Positions 28,043 through 37,602 of a stretch of 64,000 nt of DNA are shown here, piece by piece. Numbering within the stretch: position 1 is the stretch's first letter; each line of letters begins with the position of its first letter. Both the position numbers and the translations under genes were made by a program. Below the pieces are notes generated by a model that was not told the origin of the DNA, ran no database searches, and saw nothing but the letters and a program-made list of their open reading frames with translations. This DNA comes from Moritella yayanosii (lineage in GTDB: Bacteria > Pseudomonadota > Gammaproteobacteria > Enterobacterales > Moritellaceae). The stretch covers positions 620,001 through 684,000 of the forward strand of contig NZ_LS483250.1 in NCBI RefSeq assembly GCF_900465055.1, read 5' to 3'.

Positions 28043-29119
28043 ATGGATATTGCAAAGATCACTCGGCTCGTTGGTATTTTTCAACCTAAAAAATGGTTAA
28101 AAAATATTGGCGACAGTAATGTATTAGAAACAATTAACAACAAGGACGGTTGTGTTGAGATCCTGATACGGTTACCGTTTCCATCGTTGGATTTTGAAAA
28201 TGAAGTTAAAACCAAGTTAGCACCCAAAGTAGCGCTAATGAAAGGCGTGGAAAGCGTTGAATGGGTGATAACGTTAGACATTGCGACCTTAGCCCGTTGT
28301 AACGACGCACCTGCGATTCATGGCGTGAAGAATGTCATTGCGGTTGCGTCTGGTAAAGGTGGCGTAGGCAAGTCCACGACAACTGTGAATACGGCATTGG
28401 CATTGGCTAAAATGGGTGCAAAAGTCGGTATTATGGACGCAGATATTTACGGGCCATCAATACCACTCATGCTTGGTGTCAGTGATTCTCGCCCAGAGCA
28501 GTACGATGGTAATAGCATGAAAGCCATTAACGCACATGGATTAGCGGTTAACAGTATTGGCTTTATTGCGTTACATGATCAAGCGATGATCTGGCGTGGT
28601 CCAATGGCGAGTAAAGCATTAATGCAGTTGTTAAATGAAACGCATTGGGGTGAACTCGATTATCTATTTATCGATATGCCGCCGGGCACGGGTGATATTC
28701 AATTAACCTTGAGCCAAAATATTCCAGTGACGGGCGCATTGATCGTATCAACCCCGCAAGATGTTGCACTTGCTGACGCCGCTAAAGGTATTAGCATGTT
28801 TAGGCAAGTGAAAGTACCGGTATTGGGCGTTGTCGAAAACATGAGTACCCATATCTGTAGTAACTGCGGTCATGAAGAAGCCATTTTTGGTAGCGGTGGT
28901 GTAGTGAAAATGGCGGCTCGTTTTGACACTGAATGTGTTGCTCAACTACCGTTACATATTGACCTGCGTGCGGATATTGATGCTGGTACCCCAACGGTTG
29001 TGGCACGACCTGATTCAGAGTTTGCAGCTATCTACGCGCAATTAGCAAATGATATTGTGAGTAAAATGTTTTTTCAAACGCACACAATATCAACAGAAAT
29101 ACCGATTAAGCTAACCTAA
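28043..29119 (+). CDS. apbC: Iron-sulfur cluster carrier ATPase ApbC (Mrp)
   Basis: The 358-residue protein has an N-terminal MIP18/DUF59-like segment (about 20-95), then a P-loop ATPase domain with GKGGVGKST from residue 104, IMDADIYGPSIP (Walker B region), MPPGTGDIQL and the cluster-binding CSNCG (CxxC) near residue 272. ApbC/Mrp delivers 4Fe-4S clusters. It is divergent from metG and followed on the same strand by udk and dcd. Confidence 0.95.
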   Translation: MDIAKITRLVGIFQPKKWLKNIGDSNVLETINNKDGCVEILIRLPFPSLDFENEVKTKLAPKVALMKGVESVEWVITLDIATLARCNDAPAIHGVKNVIAVASGKGGVGKSTTTVNTALALAKMGAKVGIMDADIYGPSIPLMLGVSDSRPEQYDGNSMKAINAHGLAVNSIGFIALHDQAMIWRGPMASKALMQLLNETHWGELDYLFIDMPPGTGDIQLTLSQNIPVTGALIVSTPQDVALADAAKGISMFRQVKVPVLGVVENMSTHICSNCGHEEAIFGSGGVVKMAARFDTECVAQLPLHIDLRADIDAGTPTVVARPDSEFAAIYAQLANDIVSKMFFQTHTISTEIPIKLT

Positions 29120-29250
29120 TGTAGATGCTTTGATAAGCTATTATAGGTATTTACTAACTTAATATAGGTATTTTCCGGTTTGCTCTAGAATGACAGACTA
29201 TAAATTTCTATAATAGCGGAGTCTTAGGCTCTCAACGGATCATTTTATTA

Positions 29251-29895
29251 ATGAATAATACATCTAACTCTTGTGTGATCATCGCAATCGCAGGTGCTTC
29301 TGCATCTGGCAAAAGCTTACTTTCTTCAACAATCTACAATGAACTTGTTGCAGAGTTTGGCGAATCACAAATTGCAGTAATTACCGAAGATTGTTATTAC
29401 CGTGATCAAAGTCACCTCGAGATGGAAGAGCGAGTTAAAACAAATTATGACCATCCACAAGCGATGGATCATAAATTATTGTGCAGTCATTTACAGGATT
29501 TACGTGACGGCAAGGCAGTAGAAATTCCAACGTACAGCTATACCGAACATACGCGTTTGGCTGAGACGATTAAATTGACACCCAAGAAAGTGATCATTTT
29601 AGAAGGTATTTTATTACTGACAGATCCAAATATCCGTGAAATAATTCACGCAAGTGTATTTATGGAAACCCCGTTAGACATTTGTTTTATCCGCCGTTTA
29701 CAGCGTGATGTTGCCGAACGTGGCAGAACGATGGAATCGGTAATTGAGCAATACAATGAGACGGTTCGTCCAATGTTTTTACAGTTTATTGAACCATCAA
29801 AACAATATGCGGATCTTATTGTCCCGCGTGGTGGTAAAAACCGTTTTGCGATTGATACATTGAAAGCGAAGATTTGTCAGTTACTTAACGACTAA
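29251..29895 (+). CDS. udk: Uridine kinase
   Basis: The 214-residue protein has the P-loop [12 protein letters not shown] at residues 13-24, [37 protein letters not shown] and [14 protein letters not shown], all of the uridine kinase family. It phosphorylates uridine and cytidine with GTP or ATP. Length fits E. coli Udk (213). It sits 70 nt before dcd, so the two pyrimidine genes are likely cotranscribed, as in many gammaproteobacteria. Confidence 0.96.
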   Translation: MNNTSNSCVIIAIAGASASGKSLLSSTIYNELVAEFGESQIAVITEDCYYRDQSHLEMEERVKTNYDHPQAMDHKLLCSHLQDLRDGKAVEIPTYSYTEHTRLAETIKLTPKKVIILEGILLLTDPNIREIIHASVFMETPLDICFIRRLQRDVAERGRTMESVIEQYNETVRPMFLQFIEPSKQYADLIVPRGGKNRFAIDTLKAKICQLLND

Positions 29896-29964
29896 TTTAA
29901 GTGGTTTGTTGCATCAACGCGAAAAGCATTATAACTAACACTGCACTTATTAAAGAGAGAAAAT

Positions 29965-30567
29965 ATGCGCCTGTGCGATACAGATATTGAAAAATACTTA
30001 GACGATGGTCGAATTTCGATTGAACCAAGACCTGACCAAAGTAAAATCAGTGGCGTAAGCGTTGATGTTACTTTAGGTCATGAATTCCGAGTATTCCAAG
30101 CACATAACGCACCTTATATTGATTTGAGTGGCCCTAAAGAAGAAGTGGCTATTCAGCTTGATAAAGTCATGAGCGACGAAATCGTTATACCTGACGGTGA
30201 AGTATTTATCTTACACCCAGGTGAATTCGCTTTATCGGTAACGTTTGAGAAAGTCACGCTGCCAGCAGATATCGTCGGTTGGTTAGATGGACGTTCATCA
30301 TTAGCGCGTCTTGGTCTTATGGTACATGTAACAGCACATCGTATTGATCCTGGTTGGTCTGGTCGTATCGTGCTTGAGTTTTATAACAGTGGTAAGTTGC
30401 CGTTAGCCTTACGTCCGAGAATGACCATTGCTGCGTTAAACTTTGAAACACTGTCTGCACCGGCTGCTCGTCCTTACAATAAACGTAAAGATGCGAAGTA
30501 TAAAAACCAACATGGTGCCGATACCAGCCGTATTAACCAAGACGATAATAGCAATCAAAGTGCATAA
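29965..30567 (+). CDS. dcd: dCTP deaminase
   Basis: In this 200-residue protein, [20 protein letters not shown] with following PGWSGRI contains the substrate-binding Arg/Ser and the catalytic Glu-containing strand [20 protein letters not shown] follows, with the Glu used in catalysis. It converts dCTP to dUTP for dTMP synthesis. A ribosome site AGAGAG precedes the ATG. The gene ends before a strong terminator. Confidence 0.96.
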   Translation: MRLCDTDIEKYLDDGRISIEPRPDQSKISGVSVDVTLGHEFRVFQAHNAPYIDLSGPKEEVAIQLDKVMSDEIVIPDGEVFILHPGEFALSVTFEKVTLPADIVGWLDGRSSLARLGLMVHVTAHRIDPGWSGRIVLEFYNSGKLPLALRPRMTIAALNFETLSAPAARPYNKRKDAKYKNQHGADTSRINQDDNSNQSA

Positions 30568-30630
30568 TGATTACTCAGTCATATAATGAGTAGCTAACTG
30601 GACTAGCAGTTAATAACTTAAATAGAATAT

Positions 30631-30668
30631 AAAAATGCCCATCACTGTTAGAGTGATGGGCATTTTTT
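30631..30668 (+). terminator. Intrinsic terminator after dcd
   Basis: A 16-bp perfect stem AAAAATGCCCATCACT (30631-30646) / 30652-30667 with loop GTTAG and T7. It lies between convergent genes and can serve both. Confidence 0.93.
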
Positions 30669-30696
30669 TGTCTACGTTTTTTTAGCTAACCGTAAT

Positions 30697-32085
30697 TTAG
30701 AAGATTAGATGTGCAATACCGGTGATGATCGGCAGTGTTATGATGGTACGGAGTACGAAGATAACAAATAGGTCAACGATATTAACGGGTATTTTACTGC
30801 TTAACAGTAATGCGCCCACTTCTGACATATAGATAAGTTGCGATACTGATACACCAGCAATAATGAATCGAGTCATATCACTTTCCATTGATGTAGCAAG
30901 AATACTGGGTACAAACATATCTGCAAAACCAACCACTAACGATTCAGATGCAAGTGCAGCTTCTGGCACGTTCATAAACTCAAGGTAATACATGAACGGT
31001 TTACCAAGTACTGCAAATACCGAGGTGTATTCCGCAATAAGTAGACCAATAGTACCGATTGCCATTACGACAGGTAAGATACCAAACACCATATGCGTTG
31101 CATTTTTTAACCCTTCGATAAACACTGTTTTGTATGACGTTACTTTTGATGCTCTATCAACGGCTTGCGCAATACCCCATGAGAACACAGTGTGTCCAGT
31201 TGGGATCGACTCTAAATCGTGATTTTTTGGTGTACCATCAATATAGATATCTTTTTTCCAACATAGAGGTGGCAGTTTAGGCACAATGATCGCCGCTACG
31301 ATACCTGATAATGTGATGGCCATGTAGTAAGGTAAAAAGTATTGCTCTAAGTTAACCTGTGCAATTACAACGAGACTAAAGGTAATTGATACCGCCGAGA
31401 ACGTAGTACCAATAACAGCGGCTTCACGTTGAGTATAAAATTTCTCTTGGTACTGCTTATCCGTTAATAATATACCTACGCTGCCGTCACCTAACCAAGA
31501 GGCAATACAGTCTACCGCAGAGCGGCCAGGTAGATTGAAGATAGGACGCATGATTTTAGTACATAACGCGCCACATAACTCCAGTAAACCAAAATTAAGC
31601 AGTAACGGTAACAGCAAGCCCGCAAAGATAAATACTGCGAATAAGGTTGGTAATAAATCGTTGAGTACCAAACCACCGGTATTTTCATTCCAAATATATT
31701 CTGGACCCACTTGGTAAACCGTTGCGATAGTAAAAGCACAGCTGAGGATTCTGACGATTAGCCAAAGTGGTGTTGGCATGAATAACTCTTTGCAGAATGC
31801 ACGTTCAGTAATAAATTTTGGTTTAAGCAGCACTGCTAGTGTGGATGCCACAGCCATGAATGAAATGATGACGGTAATGATATTACGTAAATAACCGTCC
31901 AATACAGACATTAACAATTTGGCTAATAAGGCGACTGGAATTGTCATGTCACCTTCATAGGTAACCGGTGTCATGAATAAAAATAAGCCGATTAAAGAGG
32001 GTAACAAAAATCGGAGTAGTGATTTATTACCTAAGTTTGTTTTATTTATGTCACGCGGTGATTCAGCGTAAATATTATCTTTCAT
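30697..32085 (-). CDS. YjiH-family membrane protein with nucleoside-recognition (Gate) domain
   Basis: I start at ATG 32085 (MKDNIYAESP), which has AAGGGA 8 nt upstream; this gives 462 residues. The protein has about ten to eleven membrane segments. Segments such as GDGSVGILLTDKQYQEKFYTQREAAVIGTTFSA (split here as GDGSVGILLTDK and FYTQREAAVIGTTF) and the second-half repeat PSILATSMESDMTRFIIAGVS match the YjiH/Gate family. The transported or sensed compound is not known for this family. It stands alone and is convergent with dcd. Confidence 0.8.
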   Translation of the reverse strand: MKDNIYAESPRDINKTNLGNKSLLRFLLPSLIGLFLFMTPVTYEGDMTIPVALLAKLLMSVLDGYLRNIITVIISFMAVASTLAVLLKPKFITERAFCKELFMPTPLWLIVRILSCAFTIATVYQVGPEYIWNENTGGLVLNDLLPTLFAVFIFAGLLLPLLLNFGLLELCGALCTKIMRPIFNLPGRSAVDCIASWLGDGSVGILLTDKQYQEKFYTQREAAVIGTTFSAVSITFSLVVIAQVNLEQYFLPYYMAITLSGIVAAIIVPKLPPLCWKKDIYIDGTPKNHDLESIPTGHTVFSWGIAQAVDRASKVTSYKTVFIEGLKNATHMVFGILPVVMAIGTIGLLIAEYTSVFAVLGKPFMYYLEFMNVPEAALASESLVVGFADMFVPSILATSMESDMTRFIIAGVSVSQLIYMSEVGALLLSSKIPVNIVDLFVIFVLRTIITLPIITGIAHLIF

Positions 32086-32700
32086 TAAATAGTTCCCTTT
32101 TATAGGACTAACACTGAGGATCAAATTGATATAACAGTGTTGCCACTAAATATTCCATTTCTATTTGTATATCTATTTTACTCTAACGTTTGGAGTTTTA
32201 AACTGCCTTTAACTTAATTACTGGAGATAGTAACTGCGAACATACATGTGAGAAACATATTATTAACACCATGTGTCAGGGGTCATGAAAATAAGATGTT
32301 TTATGGAGATTTAAGTGCGCCATGTCACATAAATAGGTTTTAAAGCTAAATTATTGTATTGATTAGTGTGTTTTTTCTAGTTTTATATTTCAATGAATAA
32401 TAGATATGCAGTAATTGTGATTATGTTTTCGTATTTAAGCTATATTTGTGAATAATATAAAAATAATGAAATTGTTTTTATGATTGTTTTTTGAGCTGAC
32501 TGTTTCGTTTTACAGAATATAATGATAAATTTATGCAATATAATTAAAACTTGTTAATTATTGGTATCGATAAGCTGTATTGTTGTTAATCCGTCTGTTT
32601 TCTGGTAATTACATGATATTATTAGGCTAGGTGGCGTTAACATAATGCTTGGTACGTTATTTTAATTGATTTAGATGTATTTTTATAAGGTGGTTTTAGG
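32086..32700. other. Very AT-rich intergenic region
   Basis: These 615 nt between the divergent YjiH gene and the AsmA-family gene hold no credible reading frame. I see no strong hairpin or repeat. It is long for two single promoters, so an unseen RNA or a lost gene cannot be excluded. Confidence 0.5.
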
Positions 32701-34614
32701 ATGAAAAAAGTACTGCTTGGTATTGGCGGGCTCATTGCGATAATTTTTATCGTCGGTGTTATTGCAATGAAATTCCTAGTTAATGAAGAATTAATTAAAG
32801 ATAATTTGATTGAGCAAGCAAAGCAATTGACTAAACAAGACGTCACGATTGAAGGGGACTTACGTTTAACTTTCTATCCACAGATTGGTTTTGAATTAGG
32901 CAAAATTACCTTATTTAATAAACATGAATATTCAGACGCGATACAAATTGAAGTGAAGAGTGTGCATGCCGCCGTTGAGCTTATGTCGCTATTGACTAAA
33001 ACAATTGTGGTAACGAATGTGCAAATTGATGGCTTAACCGTTAATGTAGAAACGTTAACTAATGGTCGTAATAACATGGATGAGTTACTTGCTAGGTTAG
33101 CGCCGCCAGAAAAGCCATTATCAAACGAAGATATTCAAGCGATTAAAGTAACACCAGAAGGCGAGATTGCCAAAAGTGAATATCAATTTGTGGTCAAAGG
33201 GGTGAATATAACCAACGCCCAGTTATCTTTGAATAATCGCCAAGACGGCACCTATCATAAATTGTCTGACAGCAGCTTAAATATAGGTGAATTTGCCTTT
33301 GGTAAGCCTGTGCCGATCACATTCGCTGCAAACTATCGTACCAATGAGTTAACCGTTAAATTAAATACCAGCATGGTACTCACCGTTGATGAGCAATTTA
33401 ACCAAATTAAATTAGCACTGCTGGATAATAAACTCGCGTTAACTGGCAAGTTACTACCTCGCCCAGAAATGACTATTTCACTGCAAGGTGATCTGACCTA
33501 TGACAATGTTTATAAAACAGTAAAATTTGTAGGGCTTAAATTAAATGTCGATGAACTTACCATCACTGGTGATTTGTCTGTTGATGTATTTTCAAAGCCT
33601 AGCATTGAATACAACCTCGCAATGAATACCCTTGTCGTTGATGATTGGCTGCCTAAGGCTGAACCTGTAAGTACAAATAACGGATCAGCGGCTAAAGGCA
33701 CAGCAGGTCTGACTAGTAGAAATCAACAGGTAGAAGTTGAACCGGATCTTAGTGCGCTATCAAGTGTTAATCAAAAAGGATCATTGACGATCACTCAAAT
33801 TAAGCAAGGCGAGTATGTCTTGGATAATATTAAGCTACAAAGTGAGTTAAAAGATGGTGTATTCCAGTTAACCAAACTGTCGGCTGATCTTTATGAGGGC
33901 AAGTTAATGGTTCAGGCCCTGTTAGACAGTAATAAGAAGCCAGCGGTATTCAATATGAATAGTACGTTAGAAAAAGTGCAGTCAGAGCAATTAGTCACAA
34001 TCGCGGCAGGTAAAAAAATGCTGACCGGTTTGGTTGATGTAGACGTGCGTTTAAGCGGTAAAGGCTTAACCATGACCAAGTTGAAGTCGATGACTAAGGG
34101 GACGATTAATACAAGGTTTTCTGATGGCGCTGTGTTAGGGATTAATGTGGCACAAGAAGTGCGTAAAGCGATTGCTATGTTTAGCAACAAACCTGCCGGT
34201 AATGCGGATCAACGTGAACAGACAGATTTCAGCGCGATGGAGGCAAACTTTAAACTCGGTGGCGGTAAGTTAACCTCGACGAAGATCGATTTGGCTTCAC
34301 CGGCGATCAAGGTGGATGGCAAGGGTTATGTCGATCTGATGCGTGAACAGCTTGATTTTACTTTTGGCGCCTCATTGGCCGAAAATATTGGTGGTCAATC
34401 GAGTTCAACAATGAAGGTTATTCGTGACTTGCGTCTTCCTGTCGAAGTGAAAGGCAGCTTTGCAGCGCCAAGTATCACATTTGATTTCGGTGATATTACT
34501 AAACAAGTCATTGAGCTTGAAAAAGATAAACTGATTGATAAGTATTTTGGGTCAGACGAAGACAAGAATAAAATTAAGAATGAAATATTTAGAGGTTTGA
34601 AAAAACTATTCTAA
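32701..34614 (+). CDS. AsmA-family protein
   Basis: The 637-residue protein has one N-terminal membrane helix (residues 4-25) and a large periplasmic body. The start VNEELIKDNLIEQAKQLT followed by GDLRLTFYPQIGFELGKITL is the AsmA N-terminal signature. The C-terminal AsmA domain contains LTMTKLKSMTKGTINTRFSD and FKLGGGKLTSTKIDLASPAI. AsmA-like proteins form bridge-like tubes thought to carry phospholipids between the membranes. AAGG precedes the ATG. It is a single gene with its own terminator. Confidence 0.9.
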   Translation: MKKVLLGIGGLIAIIFIVGVIAMKFLVNEELIKDNLIEQAKQLTKQDVTIEGDLRLTFYPQIGFELGKITLFNKHEYSDAIQIEVKSVHAAVELMSLLTKTIVVTNVQIDGLTVNVETLTNGRNNMDELLARLAPPEKPLSNEDIQAIKVTPEGEIAKSEYQFVVKGVNITNAQLSLNNRQDGTYHKLSDSSLNIGEFAFGKPVPITFAANYRTNELTVKLNTSMVLTVDEQFNQIKLALLDNKLALTGKLLPRPEMTISLQGDLTYDNVYKTVKFVGLKLNVDELTITGDLSVDVFSKPSIEYNLAMNTLVVDDWLPKAEPVSTNNGSAAKGTAGLTSRNQQVEVEPDLSALSSVNQKGSLTITQIKQGEYVLDNIKLQSELKDGVFQLTKLSADLYEGKLMVQALLDSNKKPAVFNMNSTLEKVQSEQLVTIAAGKKMLTGLVDVDVRLSGKGLTMTKLKSMTKGTINTRFSDGAVLGINVAQEVRKAIAMFSNKPAGNADQREQTDFSAMEANFKLGGGKLTSTKIDLASPAIKVDGKGYVDLMREQLDFTFGASLAENIGGQSSSTMKVIRDLRLPVEVKGSFAAPSITFDFGDITKQVIELEKDKLIDKYFGSDEDKNKIKNEIFRGLKKLF

Positions 34615-34628
34615 TTTGGAGTTAATAT

Positions 34629-34662
34629 AAGCCTGTTAGTGATATCACTGACAGGCTTTTTT
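34629..34662. terminator. Terminator between asmA-like gene and sbcB
   Basis: A stem AAGCCTGTTAGTGAT (34629-34643) / ATCACTGACAGGCTTTT (34644 on), followed by T6. There is one wobble pair and a tight loop. It lies between convergent genes. Confidence 0.88.
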
Positions 34663-34694
34663 AATGTGCTCATTTGAATCTTATTGGTTAGCCG

Positions 34695-36137
34695 CTATGC
34701 ACCAATGATCTTCTGACCATAGAGGTATAGTTGCTGCAGTAGTTTCATTTTGCGTTCGTCATGACTATTTTCAATCGCCAATGCATCTAAACGGGAAAAA
34801 TAGGCTGGTGCACTGTCTTCTAACACAGAGCGACAGTGATTAAGCCACTTTTGTTGCTCTGGCATTGAGAGTAAATGCGGGAAGTTACGCGCACGATAAC
34901 GGAAGAACAACTCGTTAAAACGTTCATCACTGATTTTTAGTTGCAACCCTGCTAATTGCTCGGGTGCTGTTTCGCGTAATATTTCAAAGTTAGCTTTATC
35001 CCCAGCGCTAAAGAAACCATCGTAGATCATGGCATCAACATTGTTTGATTTTGGATATTCACGATCTACTTGATAAACACCCACCACACTCTCGCGTAGC
35101 GTTGCGCTTTCTTTTAAACGTTTAAGGTTTGCTAAGCAGGCGTTACGATCAATGCCTAAACGTTCGGCATTTTCAGGCAATAACGTTTTCGCGGGTGCTA
35201 GCACTGGGCACTTATTAATATGAATAAGTTTCAGCGGGATAGGGGTTAGATCGCCTAGGTCTTTCTTGGGTGTATATAAACGCTCACGCAGTTGATCCGC
35301 GCTTAATTCTAATAGTGGGGTAATGTCTTGGGCTAAGTCCGCCACGATCACGGCATTGTCGTTGGTAGGATGCCAAGCCAGTGGCACTACCCAACTTGTG
35401 AAACCACGGTCGGCACCAAACATACCACTCACATGCACTAATGGTGTCATGTTGATGATATCAATAAGCGATTCGACTTTACGCTTGCTACGTAAGTTAA
35501 ATAAGAAGTCAAATAATTTAGGTTGTTTTTCTTTAACCAATTTAGCCAAAGCAATGGTTGCGTATACATCTGATGTTGCATCATGCGCATTGGCGTGCTC
35601 AATACCATTGGCTTTCGTTAATAGCTCAAGACGCATGCTTGGCAGGCCATCATCATTTTCTGGCCAGACAATGCCTTCTGGACGCAGTGCATAACAAGCG
35701 CGCATCAAATCAATAATATCCCAGCGTGAGTTACCATCTTTCCAGGTATGTGCGTATGGGTCGTAGAAGTTACGGTAGAAGATATTACGCGTTACTTCAT
35801 CATCAAAACGGATATTGTTATAACCAATGATACAGGTGTTTTTGTGGCTGAACTGCGCTTCAATACGTTTACTGAATTCTGCTTCATTCACACCTTCAGC
35901 TTGGGTCTTTTGCGGTGTGATCCCGGTAATTAAAGCGGCTTCTGGCGAAGGAAGGTAATCATCTGATTGACGGCAATAAAACATATCCGGTTCGCCGATC
36001 ACGTTAAAGTCCATGTCGGTGCGAATGCCAGCAAATTGAGAAGGGCGATCGAGGGACGGGCTTAAGCCGAAAGTCTCGTAGTCATGCCAGTAAAAAGTGG
36101 GTTGTTCAGCTGCTGATTTATTCGAATTGTTATCCAT
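34695..36137 (-). CDS. sbcB: Exodeoxyribonuclease I
   Basis: The 480-residue protein is close to E. coli ExoI along its whole length: HDYETFGLSPSLDRPSQFA (DEDD exonuclease motif I), GYNNIRFDDEVTRNIFYRNF (motif II), NAHDATSDVYATIALAKL (motif III), the SH3-like segment VHVSGMFGA, and the C-terminal helical domain with FRYRARNFP. It degrades single-stranded DNA 3' to 5' and interacts with SSB. Single gene. Confidence 0.96.
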   Translation of the reverse strand: MDNNSNKSAAEQPTFYWHDYETFGLSPSLDRPSQFAGIRTDMDFNVIGEPDMFYCRQSDDYLPSPEAALITGITPQKTQAEGVNEAEFSKRIEAQFSHKNTCIIGYNNIRFDDEVTRNIFYRNFYDPYAHTWKDGNSRWDIIDLMRACYALRPEGIVWPENDDGLPSMRLELLTKANGIEHANAHDATSDVYATIALAKLVKEKQPKLFDFLFNLRSKRKVESLIDIINMTPLVHVSGMFGADRGFTSWVVPLAWHPTNDNAVIVADLAQDITPLLELSADQLRERLYTPKKDLGDLTPIPLKLIHINKCPVLAPAKTLLPENAERLGIDRNACLANLKRLKESATLRESVVGVYQVDREYPKSNNVDAMIYDGFFSAGDKANFEILRETAPEQLAGLQLKISDERFNELFFRYRARNFPHLLSMPEQQKWLNHCRSVLEDSAPAYFSRLDALAIENSHDERKMKLLQQLYLYGQKIIGA

Positions 36138-36329
36138 ACTACGCCTTGTTCTTATTCATTTTTATCTAATTAAATACAGCGGATACTTAATGGTTTGAAA
36201 ACTCATGAATATCTGCTGTTAAACGATAGTGAGAGGGTAAGCTAAGCTCGAATAGATGGCAAGTTATAAAGCCTTAGATCAAGCATGATCCGACAATCTA
36301 AAATTACAATTTTCAACGGTATTCGTTTC

Positions 36330-36545
36330 TTAGCGTGTTTTGGCCACTTCAGCCCAGATAGGTGAAAGAACAGGTATTTCTATCAATCGGATTAAGTTGG
36401 TTTTGTTTAATGGCTTGCTAAAGAATAACTCATACACTTGTTTCACAGTCGTCGCCCATACCTGGAACTTCAAATTGAGCTTGTTCGTCACTGCGAAGGG
36501 AAAATGCTGTGTTTGAGAGGTGACTTGTGATGAAGCGTCAGGCAT
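36330..36545 (-). CDS. Small protein of unknown function
   Basis: The 71-codon frame has a good ribosome site (TAAGGAAA, 8 nt before the ATG). The peptide is basic, with LNLKFQVWATTVKQVYELFF and ends PIWAEVAKTR. I do not recognise it. It is in a stretch between sbcB and the gene at 36883 that would otherwise be empty. No signal peptide or clear membrane helix. Confidence 0.45.
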   Translation of the reverse strand: MPDASSQVTSQTQHFPFAVTNKLNLKFQVWATTVKQVYELFFSKPLNKTNLIRLIEIPVLSPIWAEVAKTR

Positions 36546-36882
36546 TCTCGCATTTCCTTATGAATAAAATTTAGTCGCTGTATTTTCATTTAAGCAATTC
36601 GAAACCGCAAGGAAAATAACAAATCTGATAATATCTATTTTCGAAATTGAATCGTGGCTAATTAGGTTAAAAATTGTGTTATTGTTTTAACCTTTTCGAA
36701 CACTAAAAAATTAATTTAGTCTAGTCTAAATGAAGTTGGAAGTGCATATTTATGAGTTATCACATTATTTTTAGGTTTTTTTCGTAAATATGCTTTTAAT
36801 CACAGCGACAAAGGTATAGAATCCGCCTCCTAATTTTTCTAGAAAGCTACTAAAATGTAGCTGGTTATCTGCAAGGTAGACA
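36546..36882. other. Intergenic region
   Basis: These 337 nt lie between a divergent pair (36330-36545 minus, 36883 plus). No gene seen. An imperfect palindrome TTTAGTCTAGTCTAAA occurs at about 36715-36730. Promoters for both sides are expected here. Confidence 0.4.
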
Positions 36883-37467
36883 ATGAGTCATTACACAGTT
36901 TTAGGTTTATCAACATGGTTCGAATTAGTCGAACGCATCGGCTCAGAAGCAGAAGCCAAGACGTATTTTTCAGAAACGAAACTGGTTGAGTACAACAGCA
37001 GAACTTGCCTCGAATTAATTGAAGCAGGTATGTTGATGCATTTGAAGAATTGGTTAGCTGCACAATACCAAGAATTCAAATCAACAGGTGAACGTTTACG
37101 TCGAGAGCAAGTCTCGCAGTCTACAAATTCTGTCTCAAGTAAACTTTACTCGATAGAAGTGATTCGAACTCGTCCGCAAGTGGTTGGGCAACCAGTGCCA
37201 CAACAAGTACAACACGTTGCATCGTCACAATTTGCGACGAATCAGGCTCGTCCTGTACATACGACTGCGACACCTGCTGCTGTGAAGCCAGAAGTTGCAA
37301 GACCTGTTGTTGCTGCTGCACCTGTTGCGCCACCAAAGCCACGCGTAATAACGTCTAAAATGCCAGCACCAGAAAAGAAACCTGCTGCTGCATCTATGGC
37401 TAATTTCTTTATGCGTCAGGTTCGTGCGACTAAATCTGAATTGGAAGATCGTAAGCACCATAATTAA
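36883..37467 (+). CDS. Unknown protein with proline/alanine-rich tail
   Basis: The 194-residue protein has AAGG 9 nt before the ATG. Residues 1-70 look like a compact helical domain (HYTVLGLSTWFELVERIG, then CLELIEAGMLMHLKNWLAAQ). Residues 75-175 are low complexity, rich in Gln, Val, Ala and Pro, and residues 176-194 end in a basic helix FMRQVRATKSELEDRKHHN. I do not recognise a family. No export signal is seen. It lies upstream of tapT and may share a transcript. Confidence 0.7.
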   Translation: MSHYTVLGLSTWFELVERIGSEAEAKTYFSETKLVEYNSRTCLELIEAGMLMHLKNWLAAQYQEFKSTGERLRREQVSQSTNSVSSKLYSIEVIRTRPQVVGQPVPQQVQHVASSQFATNQARPVHTTATPAAVKPEVARPVVAAAPVAPPKPRVITSKMPAPEKKPAAASMANFFMRQVRATKSELEDRKHHN

Positions 37468-37602
37468 GTAACGCTTGACGCGTACCTTAACTATGTGAAT
37501 GACTCGTAGCAAGTGTTGTCCCACGACGGTGGTGATAGAACTTGGTACTGGGTCATTTTTTTATCTGCATTTTGGCAATTTATTTCTAAGTGGTATTACT
37601 TT

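Noticed and set aside
37100-37350. Low-complexity minus-strand frames opposite the 36883 gene (Gln/Val-rich and Cys/Ser/Arg-rich)
   Set aside because: Mirror frames of the Pro/Ala/Gln-rich tail; composition explained by the sense codons.
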